64,000 bases of DNA, taken from the NCBI GenBank assembly GCA_963819905.1, contig CAWFXP010000001.1:62001-126000 (forward strand), read 5' to 3'. Position 1 is the first letter of the stretch. Each line of letters starts with the position of its first letter. The DNA comes from CAWCQC01 sp963819905. GTDB lineage: Bacteria > Actinomycetota > Thermoleophilia > Gaiellales > Gaiellaceae. Below are positions 42,249 through 50,236 of the stretch, one piece after another. The translations under genes and the position numbers were made by a program. The notes beneath the pieces were generated by a model, which made no database searches, was not told the DNA's origin, and saw nothing but the letters and a program-made list of their open reading frames with translations.

Positions 42249-43564
42249 GTGTCGACCGAGGTCACGCTCCCCCGGCTCGGCCAGGGGATGGAGTCCGGCA
42301 CGATCGTGCGCTGGCTGAAGTCCGAAGGCGACACCGTCGCGCAGGACGAGCCGTTGTACGAGCTCGACACCGAGAAGGTCACCCAGGAGGTCGAGTCGCC
42401 GGTCGCGGGCGTCCTCCTCAAGATCCTCGCCGGCGAGGGCGAGGAGATCGAGGTCGGAAAGCCGATCTGCGTGATCGGGGAAGCCGGGGAGGAGGTCACC
42501 GTCGAGGCGCCGCCTGCCGCGACGGAGGAGGCAGAACCAGCCGAGACGGACGGGGCACGGACGGGGCCGAACCGGCCGAGGCGGACGCCGGCCTCGAGCA
42601 GAGCGCCGAGGCGCCTGCGCCGGCGCCCTCGCACGAGCCGGAGCGGGAGGAGGGCCGCGAGGCGGCTGCCGCGAAGGCCGCCGAGCAGACGGCCCCTGCC
42701 GAGAGCCGGGACAACGGTGGGCGCATCAAGGCCTCGCCGCTCGCGCGCAAGATCGCGAAGGAGCGAGGGCTCGACCTGCGCCGCGTGACGGGAACGGGGC
42801 CCGACGGTCGGATCGTCGCCGAGGACGTCGAGCGCGCAGCATCGGCGCCCGCCTGGGAGGCCAAGCCGGTTCCGGTCACCGAGGGGAGCGAGGCCGTTCC
42901 GCTGACGAGCGTCCGCCGGACGATCGCGCGCCGGCTCAGCGAGGCGTGGCAGGCGCCGCACTTCGCGATCTCTCTGTCGGCTGACATGTCGCGTGCGATC
43001 GCGCTGCGCGAGAGGCTCGTCGAGCTCACCGCCGAGGGAGCGCCGCGGCCGACCTACTCGGACATCCTGACGAGGATCTGCGCGGTCGCCCTGCTCAGGC
43101 ACCCCGGCCTGAACGCCCATTTCGAGGGCGACCAGGTCCGCCTCTTTTCGACGGCGAACGTCGGGCTCGCGGTTGCGATCCCGAACGGGCTAGTCGTGCC
43201 CGTCATCCGGCACTGCGAGAGCCTCTCGATCCCCGAGATCGCAGCGGCCAGAGCCGACATCGTCGGCCGAACGCGCGAGAACAAGCTGAGCCCCGAGGAT
43301 CTCGAAGGCGGCACGTTCACCATCTCGAACCTCGGGATGTTCGGCGTCGAGCGCTTCTTCGCGGTGCTGAACCCGCCGCAGGTCGGCATCCTCGCGACCG
43401 GGGCGATCGAGGAGCGCGCCGTCGTGGTCGGCGGCGAGGTGGCCGCGCGTCCGATGATGGAGATGACCCTGTCGTGTGACCACCGGGCGGTCGACGGCGC
43501 CACGGCGTCCGACTTCCTGCGAACGCTGAAGCACCTGCTCGAGGAGCCGGGCCTGGCGCTCTGA
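42249..43564 (+). CDS. Dihydrolipoamide acyltransferase E2, with a 1-nt frameshift in the linker
   Basis: About 438 residues when joined. One lipoyl domain (LPRLGQGMESGTIVRWLK, lipoyl Lys in ELDTEKVTQEVESPVAG), an Ala/Pro/Glu linker, a peripheral-subunit-binding domain (IKASPLARKIAKERGLDLRR) and the catalytic domain with the HRAVDGA motif. A missing base in the repetitive GACGGGGC/ACGGACGGGGCC region near 42560 breaks the frame. Reading the second frame restores ETDGAEPAEADAGLEQSAEA. Likely a sequence error in a low-complexity stretch. GTG start 2 bp after E1 beta. Confidence 0.88.
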
Positions 43565-43582
43565 GCCGGCCCGGCGTACGAC

Positions 43583-44545
43583 TCAGGCCGGATCGCGCAC
43601 GAACAGCCCGCGCACCATCCCCCGCAGGCGGGTCAAGACCGGGCGCTCGTCGGGGACGCTCGGAGGACGGCGGTCGGCCGCAGAGCGAGGCCAGGCGGCG
43701 GCCAGGCCGGCACCCAGGAGAAAGACGACCGCCGACAGGTAGACGAGGTACAGGAACGCGACGACCGCTCCCAGCGATCCGTAGACGACGTCGTAGTTGC
43801 CGAAGGTGCGGACGAAGAACGCGAAGCCGACCGCGAGCACCTGGAGCAAGACCGCAGCGACGAACGCGGGGACGAGCACGTCGCGCAGGCGCACGTGGGC
43901 GGCCGGCACGAACCGGTAGAGCAGGGTGAGTGTGACGAAGGCGATCGCGATCGGGACGAGGATGCCGAACACGAACGAGCCTGCCTCGGCGAGCGCGCCG
44001 CCGAGCGCGCCGAGCTGCTCGTCGGCGTCCGCCGCGAGCCGGTCGACGATCTGGGCGATTCCGGTGAGCACCGCGGCGGCCGCGAGGAGGGCGCCGACCC
44101 CGAGGACGAGGACGAAGTCGACGAGCTTCGAGCGAACGAACGGCCGGTCGTCGTCGACGTCGACCTGCCAGAGCGCGTTCAGGCCGATCCGCACCGCACC
44201 CATGAGGCCGCTCGCCGTCCAGAGGGTGATCACCAGGCTGACGAGGCCGACGAGGCTCCACGTCGGGGGCACGCTCTCGAGCGCCCGATCGAGGCGCGCC
44301 GCGCTCTCCGGGCTGAGGGTGAAGAGGTTGACGACCGAGTCGACGACGTTCTCCCGCGTCTGCGGGTCCTGCAGGAAGATGCCGAGGATCGAGACGAGGA
44401 AGATCACGATCGGGAAGACGGAGAAGATGAAGCGATACGAGATCGCGGCCGCGAGCTGCTGGCCCCTGCTCCGCTGAAACGCCCCGAGGGCGTCCGAGCC
44501 GAGGTAGAAGCAGCGATCCCAGGCTCGGAGGAGGAGGTCGCGCAC
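43583..44545 (-). CDS. YihY/BrkB-family membrane protein
   Basis: 320 residues with about six hydrophobic segments and the family core (AAAISYRFIFSVFPIVIFLVSILG, TWSLVGLVSLVITLWTASGLMGAV, VPAAHVRLRDVLVPAFVAAVLLQ, YGSLGAVVAFLYLVYLSAVVFLLGA). Formerly called RNase BN, but the family has no proven nuclease role. GTG 44545 has AAGG 7 nt upstream; codons further upstream do not look conserved. It converges with E2 and is divergent from lpd. Confidence 0.85.
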   Translation of the reverse strand: MRDLLLRAWDRCFYLGSDALGAFQRSRGQQLAAAISYRFIFSVFPIVIFLVSILGIFLQDPQTRENVVDSVVNLFTLSPESAARLDRALESVPPTWSLVGLVSLVITLWTASGLMGAVRIGLNALWQVDVDDDRPFVRSKLVDFVLVLGVGALLAAAAVLTGIAQIVDRLAADADEQLGALGGALAEAGSFVFGILVPIAIAFVTLTLLYRFVPAAHVRLRDVLVPAFVAAVLLQVLAVGFAFFVRTFGNYDVVYGSLGAVVAFLYLVYLSAVVFLLGAGLAAAWPRSAADRRPPSVPDERPVLTRLRGMVRGLFVRDPA

Positions 44546-44654
44546 TGCGGTACCTTGCCCGATCGAGACCACGGAGCGCGGCCGGGCGGACGGTCCGGCT
44601 TCGTCCCGCGGGTAGGATCGGAGACTTCCGCACCACGAACGGAGGAGACCCTGC

Positions 44655-46061
44655 ATGGAGTGTGACGTCGCCGTCCTCGGCGGAGGGCCCGGTGGCTATA
44701 CGGCAGCGATCCGGGCGGGACAGCTCGGCGCGAAGACGGTCTGCATCGAGCAGGAGGAGGCGCTCGGCGGCACCTGTCTGCGCGTCGGCTGCATCCCGAC
44801 GAAGGCGTGGGTGCAGACCGCCTACGCGCTCAAGGAGGCCGGTGAGACGTTCGCCAAGCTCGGCGTGAACGTCGGCCCGGCCGAGCTCGACCTCGCCGCC
44901 TCGAACACCTGGAAGGCCGGGATCGTCAAGCAGCTGACCCAGGGGGTTGCCGGGCTGTTCAAGGCGAACGGCGTCGAGTGGGTGAAGGGAACCGGCCGGT
45001 TCAAGGACGAGCGGACGATCGCGGTCGAGGGTGGGGAGGACGTGACGTTCGAGAACGCGATCGTCGCCACGGGCTCGTTTCCGATGCGCCCGCCGATCGA
45101 GGGCATCGACTCGCAGCTGTGCGTCGACTCGACCGGGCTCCTCGAGCAGGAACGCGTCCCGGAGCGGCTCGTCGTCCTCGGCGGCGGCATCATCGGCTGC
45201 GAGTTCGCCTCGATCTTCAACCGCTTCGGCTCGCAGGTCACGATCATCGAGATGCTGCCCGGCCTCCTGCCGAGCGAGGACGGCGAGGCCGCGGGCGAGC
45301 TCGCGAAGCTCTTCGCGAAGCGGGGTATCGACGTTCACCTCGAGTCGCGCTGCGACAGGGTGGAGGAAAAGGACGGCCGCCTCGTCGTGAGCTTCAACGA
45401 CGGCGAGAGCGTCGACGCAGATCTCATGCTCGTCGCAACCGGCCGCGCACCGCGCGTCGACGAGATCGGCCTCCCGCAGGCCGGAGTCGAGTTCGACGTC
45501 AAGAAGGGCATCTGGACGGACGACCACCGCCGCACGACGAGGCCGCACATCTACGCCGTCGGAGACGTCGCCGGCTACTGGCAGCTCGCGCACACTGCGT
45601 TTCGGGAGGGCGAGGTGGCCGCCGAGAACGCCTGCGGGCACGAGGCCGTCGTGGACAACCGCGGCGTGCCGCGGCCGATCTACACGGATCCCGAGATCGC
45701 CGGGGTCGGCCTCACGGAGGAGCAAGCCCGCGAGCAGTACGGAGACCTGGTCGCCGTCGGGAAGTTCCCGTTCGCCGCCAACGGCCGCGCCATGATGCAG
45801 AACGAGACCGTCGGCTGGGTCAAGTCGATCCACGAGACGCAGTACGGCGAGCTGCTCGGCCTGGTGATGATCGGTCCGCACGTCACGGATCTCGTCGAGG
45901 CAGGCGTCGTGGCGCTCGACGCCGAGTCGACCGTCGAGACGGTCGCCGACGGGATGACCGCCCATCCGACGCTGTCGGAGGCGATCAAGGAGGCGGGGCT
46001 CGTCGCCCTCGGCCGCGCGATTCACCTGCCGAACCGCAAGCGAGCGGCCGCGAGCGCGTAG
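44655..46061 (+). CDS. lpd: Dihydrolipoamide dehydrogenase (E3)
   Basis: 468 residues. FAD motif VLGGGPGGYTAAIRAGQLG, redox disulfide GGTCLRVGCIPTKA (the usual Asn is Arg in CLRVGC), NAD motif VVLGGGIIGCEFASIF, and the C-terminal catalytic His-Glu pair in AHPTLSEAIKEA. Reoxidises the lipoyl arm of the E2 encoded just upstream, from which it is separated by one gene on the opposite strand. A good GGAGGA site precedes the ATG. Confidence 0.95.
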   Translation: MECDVAVLGGGPGGYTAAIRAGQLGAKTVCIEQEEALGGTCLRVGCIPTKAWVQTAYALKEAGETFAKLGVNVGPAELDLAASNTWKAGIVKQLTQGVAGLFKANGVEWVKGTGRFKDERTIAVEGGEDVTFENAIVATGSFPMRPPIEGIDSQLCVDSTGLLEQERVPERLVVLGGGIIGCEFASIFNRFGSQVTIIEMLPGLLPSEDGEAAGELAKLFAKRGIDVHLESRCDRVEEKDGRLVVSFNDGESVDADLMLVATGRAPRVDEIGLPQAGVEFDVKKGIWTDDHRRTTRPHIYAVGDVAGYWQLAHTAFREGEVAAENACGHEAVVDNRGVPRPIYTDPEIAGVGLTEEQAREQYGDLVAVGKFPFAANGRAMMQNETVGWVKSIHETQYGELLGLVMIGPHVTDLVEAGVVALDAESTVETVADGMTAHPTLSEAIKEAGLVALGRAIHLPNRKRAAASA

Positions 46062-46064
46062 ACT
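46059..46064 (+). promoter_or_regulatory. -10 box (TAGACT) overlapping the lpd stop codon
   Basis: TAGACT includes the lpd TAG stop and ends 7 nt before GTG 46072, so the next small gene can be transcribed as a leaderless mRNA. Confidence 0.4.
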
Positions 46065-46071
46065 CACGCCG

Positions 46072-46272
46072 GTGTCCCGCTGGAAGATCCTGATCGGCTA
46101 TGCGACGTTCCGGATCGCCTTGTACGTGGTCAAGCGTCTGACGAAGAGGAAGGGAGGACGGATGGCAAGCAAGAAGAGCGTCGGCATCATCGCCGCCGTC
46201 GGCGCCGCCCTCGGCGCGCTCATGTTCTGGCGCCGGCGGAAGGCGAAGAACGAGGAGTTCTTCGAGACGTAG
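46072..46272 (+). CDS. Small membrane protein of 66 residues (or 36 from an internal start)
   Basis: Basic N-terminal amphipathic part (WKILIGYATFRIALYVVKRLTKRK), then a membrane helix (VGIIAAVGAALGALMFW) and a charged tail (RRRKAKNEEFFET). The GTG is leaderless-like. An internal ATG at 46162 has a strong GGGAGG site and would give a 36-residue protein holding only the single helix, so two products are possible. I recognise no family. Confidence 0.55.
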   Translation: MSRWKILIGYATFRIALYVVKRLTKRKGGRMASKKSVGIIAAVGAALGALMFWRRRKAKNEEFFET

Positions 46273-46293
46273 AGTCGACGGTCGACGAAACGC

Positions 46294-46317
46294 GCCCGGA
46301 CGGTCGGCCGTCCGGGC
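46294..46317. terminator. Strong hairpin between the small gene and LemA
   Basis: A perfect 10-bp stem GCCCGGACGG/CCGTCCGGGC closes a TCGG tetraloop (UUCG-like UNCG family). There is no T-run. It can terminate transcription from the lpd side or protect a 3' end. Confidence 0.55.
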
Positions 46318-46407
46318 ACGCCCCGGTCAAGCGGGCCCGATGACGCGCCGCGCCGCGCACGCAGCGGCGTGCGCCGCTCGCGTGGAGAGACCGGCCGGGG
46401 GCGCCGA

Positions 46408-46413
46408 TACCCT
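46408..46413 (+). promoter_or_regulatory. -10 box (TACCCT) for leaderless lemA mRNA
   Basis: TACCCT ends 7 nt before ATG 46421, which selects this ATG over an upstream in-frame ATG at 46340. Confidence 0.45.
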
Positions 46414-46420
46414 GAGGCAC

Positions 46421-46972
46421 ATGGTCTGGCTGTACGTCGTGATCGGGGTCATCGTCCTCGTCGTCGTCGCCCTCGTTCTTCTCTACAACCGCCTCGTTCG
46501 GCTACGCAATCGCACCGAGAACGCGTGGGCCCAGGTCGACGTCCAGCTCCGACGGCGATACGACCTGGTTCCGAACCTCGTCGAGGCCGTCAAGGGCTAC
46601 GCAGCGCACGAGCGCGAGACGTTCGAGGCGGTCACCGTCGCCCGCTCCGCGGCGCAGGCCGCAAGCGGGGTCGAGCAGCAGGCGAGGGCGGAGAACGTCC
46701 TGACCGCGGCGCTCGGGCGGCTGATCGCCATCGGCGAGGCCTACCCCGAGCTGCGGGCGAGCGAGAACTTCCTCGACCTCCAGGCGCGGCTTGCCGACAT
46801 CGAGGAGTCGATCGCGGTGTCGCGCCAGGTCTACAACGACACGGTGCTGACGTACATGAACGCGATCCAGACCGTGCCGGCGAACATGGTCGCCGGGATC
46901 TTCGGCTTCGGGCGACGACCGTACTTCGAGATCGACGACCCGGCCCGCGAGCCCGTGCAGGTGCAGTTCTGA
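46421..46972 (+). CDS. lemA: LemA-family membrane protein
   Basis: 183 residues: an N-terminal membrane helix (WLYVVIGVIVLVVVALVLLYN) and the LemA helical bundle (RTENAWAQVDVQLRRRYDLVPNLVEAVKGYAAHE, VYNDTVLTYMNAIQTVPANMVAGIFGF). Function of the family is poorly known; it is usually encoded with a DUF2207 protein, as here, and is often linked to envelope stress. The downstream gene overlaps its stop codon. Confidence 0.9.
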   Translation: MVWLYVVIGVIVLVVVALVLLYNRLVRLRNRTENAWAQVDVQLRRRYDLVPNLVEAVKGYAAHERETFEAVTVARSAAQAASGVEQQARAENVLTAALGRLIAIGEAYPELRASENFLDLQARLADIEESIAVSRQVYNDTVLTYMNAIQTVPANMVAGIFGFGRRPYFEIDDPAREPVQVQF

Positions 46973-48870
46973 GGCTCGCCCGCGCGGTTGCCGCCGCAGC
47001 CGCGGCGCTCGCCGTCCTGCTCGCCGCCGCTCCGCCCGCCTCGGCCAAGTCCTTCACGCTTCCGCAGGCCGACGTCCAGATCCGCGTCGAGCCGGACGGA
47101 TCGCTCCGAATCGTCGAAGCGATCACCTTCGACTTCTTCGGCGACTTCACGGGCGGCTTTCGCGAGATCCCGCTGCGGGACGGCGAGTCGATCTCGGACG
47201 TGAGCGTCTCCGAGGCGGGAGTGGCGTATCGCGCGGGAGCCTCGGCCGAGCTCGGGAGCTCCGGGCCGCCCGGCACGTTCGGGACGGCGCGCACCGAGGA
47301 GGGGGTGCGGATCGTGTGGCACTACCAGGCGCTCGACGAGCGCCGCACCTTCTCGGTCGGCTATCGCCTGCGCGGGCTGGCCGTCGCCTACGACGACGTC
47401 GTGGACGTCAACCTCCAGGTGTGGGGCCCCGAGTGGGAGGTCGGCCTCGCCAGGCTGACGGCCGAGGAGATCCTCCCCGGCCGGGCGTCCGGGCCGGAGT
47501 ACCGCATCTTCGGCCACCCGGTCTGGGTGCGCGGCGACGTCAGGCGCCTGCCGCAGCGGGTTCTGCTGCGGGCGCAGGACGTCCCTCCGCGGCAGTTCGT
47601 CGAGCTCCGCGTCGTCTTTCCCCGCTCGCTCCTCACCTCGACGGCCGGCGCACGGGTGGTTCCCGGGGACGGTCTCCCGAGGATCCTCGCCGAGGAGCGG
47701 GCCGACGCGGCGTCGTACGACCGTGACCGGGAACGGATCCGGAACGCGCTCGACCACATCGGCCGGACAATCCTCGTCCTGCTCGCGCTCGCCGTCGGGC
47801 CCGCGCTCCTCCTCGTCGCGGGCACCTGGCTCGTGTTCGGCCGGGAGCGCTCGGCGGGCTACGACCGCGAGTACGAGCAGGCGCCCCCGTCGGAGCTCGC
47901 GCCGGCGCTCGTCCCCGCCCTACTGCGCCAGGGCGGCCAGGCGGGCTCGAACGAGTTCACGGCGACGCTCTTCGACCTGATCCGCAGGGGGCGATTCGAG
48001 ACGATTCCCGTGACGACCTCGAGGTCGACGTGGGGCGGCCTCCGTCACGAGGACGTGGCCGACCTCGAGCTCTCCGTGGGTGACGGCCTGGCGGACATCG
48101 CGGCGTTCGAGAAGCCGGTCGAGCGAGTCGTCACGGCGGTCCTCGAGAGCGGGCCCGAGCGGCTGTCGCGCTTCCGCGACCGGATCGAGGAGGATCGGAC
48201 GGAGAACGCCAAGCGCTTCGCCACGTTCAAGGAGCGCGTCGCCTCGGCGGTGAAGGCCGAGCGCTGGTTCGATGACCGCGGCGCCCCCGTGCTCGGGGTC
48301 GCAGCCGCCCTGCTCGGCGTTGCCGGCATCGTGCTGCTCGTCGTCGGCATTCACGGCTTCCGCCCCGTCGCCCCGCGGTGGAGCGACATCGTCCTGATCG
48401 CCGTCGGCGCGTGCCTCGTCGCCGACGCCCTGCTGCTCGGGGTCGCCTCGGCCCTCGGCCGGCGGCTCTGGCGGAGGCGGCGCCCGCAGGCGGAGCTCGA
48501 GGCGCAACGCTGGGAGGCGTTCCGGCGCTACCTGACGGACTTTCCGCGCCTCGCCGATGCTCCGCCCGCCACGCTCGAGCTGTGGGAGCGCTTCCTCGTC
48601 TACGGGATCGCGTTCGGGATCGCCGAGCGCGTGCTGCAGGGCGCAAACCTGCTCATGCCGGAGGAGATCCACCGGGCCAGCTCGATCTACTGGATCGTCC
48701 CGTATGGGTCCGACCTCGGATCGGGCCCCTCCGCCCTCGGCATCTCCGACCTCTCGGCCGGGTTCGGATCGGCGCTGGCGCCGCCCTCGAGCGGCTCGGG
48801 CGGCGGTGGCGGCGGCTTCTCGGGCGGCGGCGGAGGCGGCGGAGGTGGTGGCGGCGGAGGCGCCTGGTGA
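46969..48870 (+). CDS. DUF2207 membrane protein, apparent CTG start
   Basis: 633 residues. A signal peptide (RLARAVAAAAAALAVLLAAAPPASA), a DUF2207 beta domain (ADVQIRVEPDGSLRIVEAITFDFFG), a membrane helix (IGRTILVLLALAVGPALLLVAGTWLVF), a cytoplasmic helical part, two more helices near residues 446-490, and a Gly-rich C-terminal tail ending GGGAW. No ATG, GTG or TTG lies in frame between the lemA stop and the signal peptide. The only fit is CTG 46969, overlapping the lemA stop by CTGA, with AGGTG upstream. Confidence 0.85.
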   Translation: MRLARAVAAAAAALAVLLAAAPPASAKSFTLPQADVQIRVEPDGSLRIVEAITFDFFGDFTGGFREIPLRDGESISDVSVSEAGVAYRAGASAELGSSGPPGTFGTARTEEGVRIVWHYQALDERRTFSVGYRLRGLAVAYDDVVDVNLQVWGPEWEVGLARLTAEEILPGRASGPEYRIFGHPVWVRGDVRRLPQRVLLRAQDVPPRQFVELRVVFPRSLLTSTAGARVVPGDGLPRILAEERADAASYDRDRERIRNALDHIGRTILVLLALAVGPALLLVAGTWLVFGRERSAGYDREYEQAPPSELAPALVPALLRQGGQAGSNEFTATLFDLIRRGRFETIPVTTSRSTWGGLRHEDVADLELSVGDGLADIAAFEKPVERVVTAVLESGPERLSRFRDRIEEDRTENAKRFATFKERVASAVKAERWFDDRGAPVLGVAAALLGVAGIVLLVVGIHGFRPVAPRWSDIVLIAVGACLVADALLLGVASALGRRLWRRRRPQAELEAQRWEAFRRYLTDFPRLADAPPATLELWERFLVYGIAFGIAERVLQGANLLMPEEIHRASSIYWIVPYGSDLGSGPSALGISDLSAGFGSALAPPSSGSGGGGGGFSGGGGGGGGGGGGGAW

Positions 48871-48893
48871 GGAGAGGGTGGCCTGCGGGGCCG

Positions 48894-48926
48894 GTGGGCG
48901 TTCCCGCCCCGGCGTCCGGCCCCTAC
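48894..48926. repeat. Degenerate REP-like sequence after the DUF2207 gene
   Basis: A GC-rich stretch with GGGCG/CGCCC arms ending GTCCGGCCCCTAC, matching the inverted end of the repeat family seen at 12864 but with a broken core. Confidence 0.3.
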
Positions 48927-49018
48927 AGGCTGATTGCGATGCCCGCGACGGCGACGGTGAGCATTGCGAGAAGAAAGCCCATGCCGAGGAGGAAGAGGGG
49001 GTTCCAGCGTCGCGTCAT
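48923..49018 (-). CDS. Tiny transmembrane protein (31 residues)
   Basis: Reads MTRRWNPLFLLGMGFLLAML then TVAVAGIAISL, stop TAG. It has a basic start followed by a single membrane helix, and AAGGG 3 nt before the ATG. Codon pattern and composition fit a real protein, but it is short and unrecognised. Confidence 0.45.
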   Translation of the reverse strand: MTRRWNPLFLLGMGFLLAMLTVAVAGIAISL

Positions 49019-49065
49019 CGCCCTTGCATCGTTGCGGACCCGTATTGAGCCGGGGGTGCCGCTTC

Positions 49066-49083
49066 GGTTAAGGGACTGTGAAA
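49066..49083 (+). promoter_or_regulatory. Putative Pho-box-like repeat upstream of the secreted nuclease
   Basis: GGTTAA (49066) and TGTGAA (49077) are 11 bp apart and each differs at one base from GGTGAA. They lie about 30 bp before the -10 box. Weaker than the pstS site. Confidence 0.35.
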
Positions 49084-49112
49084 CACCTGCGCGACTCCCG
49101 TCGAGCCATGCG

Positions 49113-49118
49113 TATGCT
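49113..49118 (+). promoter_or_regulatory. -10 box (TATGCT) for the leaderless nuclease mRNA
   Basis: TATGCT ends 7 nt before ATG 49126, favouring this start over upstream in-frame ATG codons at 49108 and 49114. Confidence 0.45.
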
Positions 49119-49125
49119 CGGAGCC

Positions 49126-49650
49126 ATGAAGGCCCTTCTCGCGGCAGCTCTCGTCCTCGCGCTCGGCGCGGCTGCCTGCTCGGCCGGAGGAAACGACGGG
49201 AAGGGGGAGGCGGCCGGTACCGGCGGGATCGTTGCGAGGATCGCCGACGGCGATTCGCTCGAGCTCGAGAGCGGGGAGCGCGTCAGGCTGCTCCAGGTGG
49301 ACAGCCCGGAGCTCGGGGAGGGCGAGTGCTACGGACGGGAGGCGAAGGAGACGCTCGAGCGGCTCATGCCGCCGGGCACCCGGGTCGGGCTCGAGACGGA
49401 TCCCGGCCTCGACGAGGTCGACGGCTTCGGACGGCTCCTTCGCTACGTCATCGTCGGCGGCGAGAACGCGAACGTCGAGCTCGTCCGCGCCGGCTCGGCC
49501 GCGCCGTACTTCTTCGAGGGGAACGAGGGCGCCTACGCGTTGGAGCTGATCGACGCCGTCAAGGACGCGAAGGACGAGGGCGCCGGGATGTGGGGCGCCT
49601 GCGAGGTCGACTGGAGTCAGGCGCGGCAGGTCGACACGTTCCCGCGCTGA
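49126..49650 (+). CDS. Staphylococcal-nuclease-like (SNase) lipoprotein
   Basis: 174 residues. Lipoprotein signal (ALLAAALVLALGAAAC), then an OB-fold SNase domain: GGIVARIADGDSLELESGERVRLLQVDSPE, CYGREAKETLERLM and a second set GRLLRYVIVGGENANVELVR, with AAPYFFEGNEGAYALELIDA. A Ca2+-type extracellular nuclease able to release phosphate-rich nucleotides. A Pho-like repeat and a leaderless -10 box precede it. It converges with a SixA-like gene 4 bp away. Confidence 0.83.
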   Translation: MKALLAAALVLALGAAACSAGGNDGKGEAAGTGGIVARIADGDSLELESGERVRLLQVDSPELGEGECYGREAKETLERLMPPGTRVGLETDPGLDEVDGFGRLLRYVIVGGENANVELVRAGSAAPYFFEGNEGAYALELIDAVKDAKDEGAGMWGACEVDWSQARQVDTFPR

Positions 49651-49654
49651 GCGG

Positions 49655-50170
49655 TCAGGCGAGCTTGCGAGGCCAGACGTAGTCGCTGAGCTCGGCCGTG
49701 GCAGGCGCGAGGTCGCGCCATCCACCCGGGACGAGGAGCGTCGCGAGCGCCCCGGTCGGGAACTTCTCGTGCAGCGCCGGGAGCGCGTCGCCCGTCCGGG
49801 CGAGCATGGTGGCGAGCTCCTCGAGCCCGGGGTTGTGCGCGACGATCATGACTGACCCGATCCCGTCCGGCACGCGCTGGAGGCGGCGGAGGAGCTCACC
49901 GGCGCTCGCGCCGTACAAGCCGGGCTCGATCTCGAGGCGCGACTCGCCGAGCGCAGGCTCGATCCCTTCGAGGGTCTGACGGGTTCGCGTCGAGGGCGAG
50001 CAGAGGATCAGCTCGGGGTGGATCGCGTTCTCCGCCAGGTAGCGGCGGATGAGGCTCGTCGCCTTGCGGCCCCGGGGAGCGAGCGGACGATCTCGGTCCG
50101 CGAGCGCGGGATCGTCCCAGCTCGACTTCGCATGCCGCAGGAGATAGAGCGATCGCACCACCCGGCGCAT
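49655..50170 (-). CDS. sixA: SixA-type phosphohistidine phosphatase
   Basis: 171-residue histidine phosphatase: LYLLRHAKSSWDDPALADRDRPLAPRGRK (RHAKSSW is diagnostic of SixA), CSPSTRTRQTLEGIEP, and the second catalytic His in MIVAHNPGLEELA. Removes phosphate from phosphohistidine, classically on HPt domains. A second, divergent paralogue from that at 21395. The ATG is divergent from a lipoprotein gene 66 bp away. Confidence 0.88.
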   Translation of the reverse strand: MRRVVRSLYLLRHAKSSWDDPALADRDRPLAPRGRKATSLIRRYLAENAIHPELILCSPSTRTRQTLEGIEPALGESRLEIEPGLYGASAGELLRRLQRVPDGIGSVMIVAHNPGLEELATMLARTGDALPALHEKFPTGALATLLVPGGWRDLAPATAELSDYVWPRKLA

Positions 50171-50236
50171 GTTCCCGGATCGCGAACTCGGCGTCCACCG
50201 GCGTCGGTCGCCAGCGCGTCTGCGACACTGGCGCTC

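Noticed and set aside
43317..46067. A 916-codon open frame opposite to E2, YihY and lpd.
   Set aside because: The forward-strand lpd and E2 and the other-frame YihY gene all have clear motifs; the long frame has only low-complexity Arg/Asp/Gly sequence.
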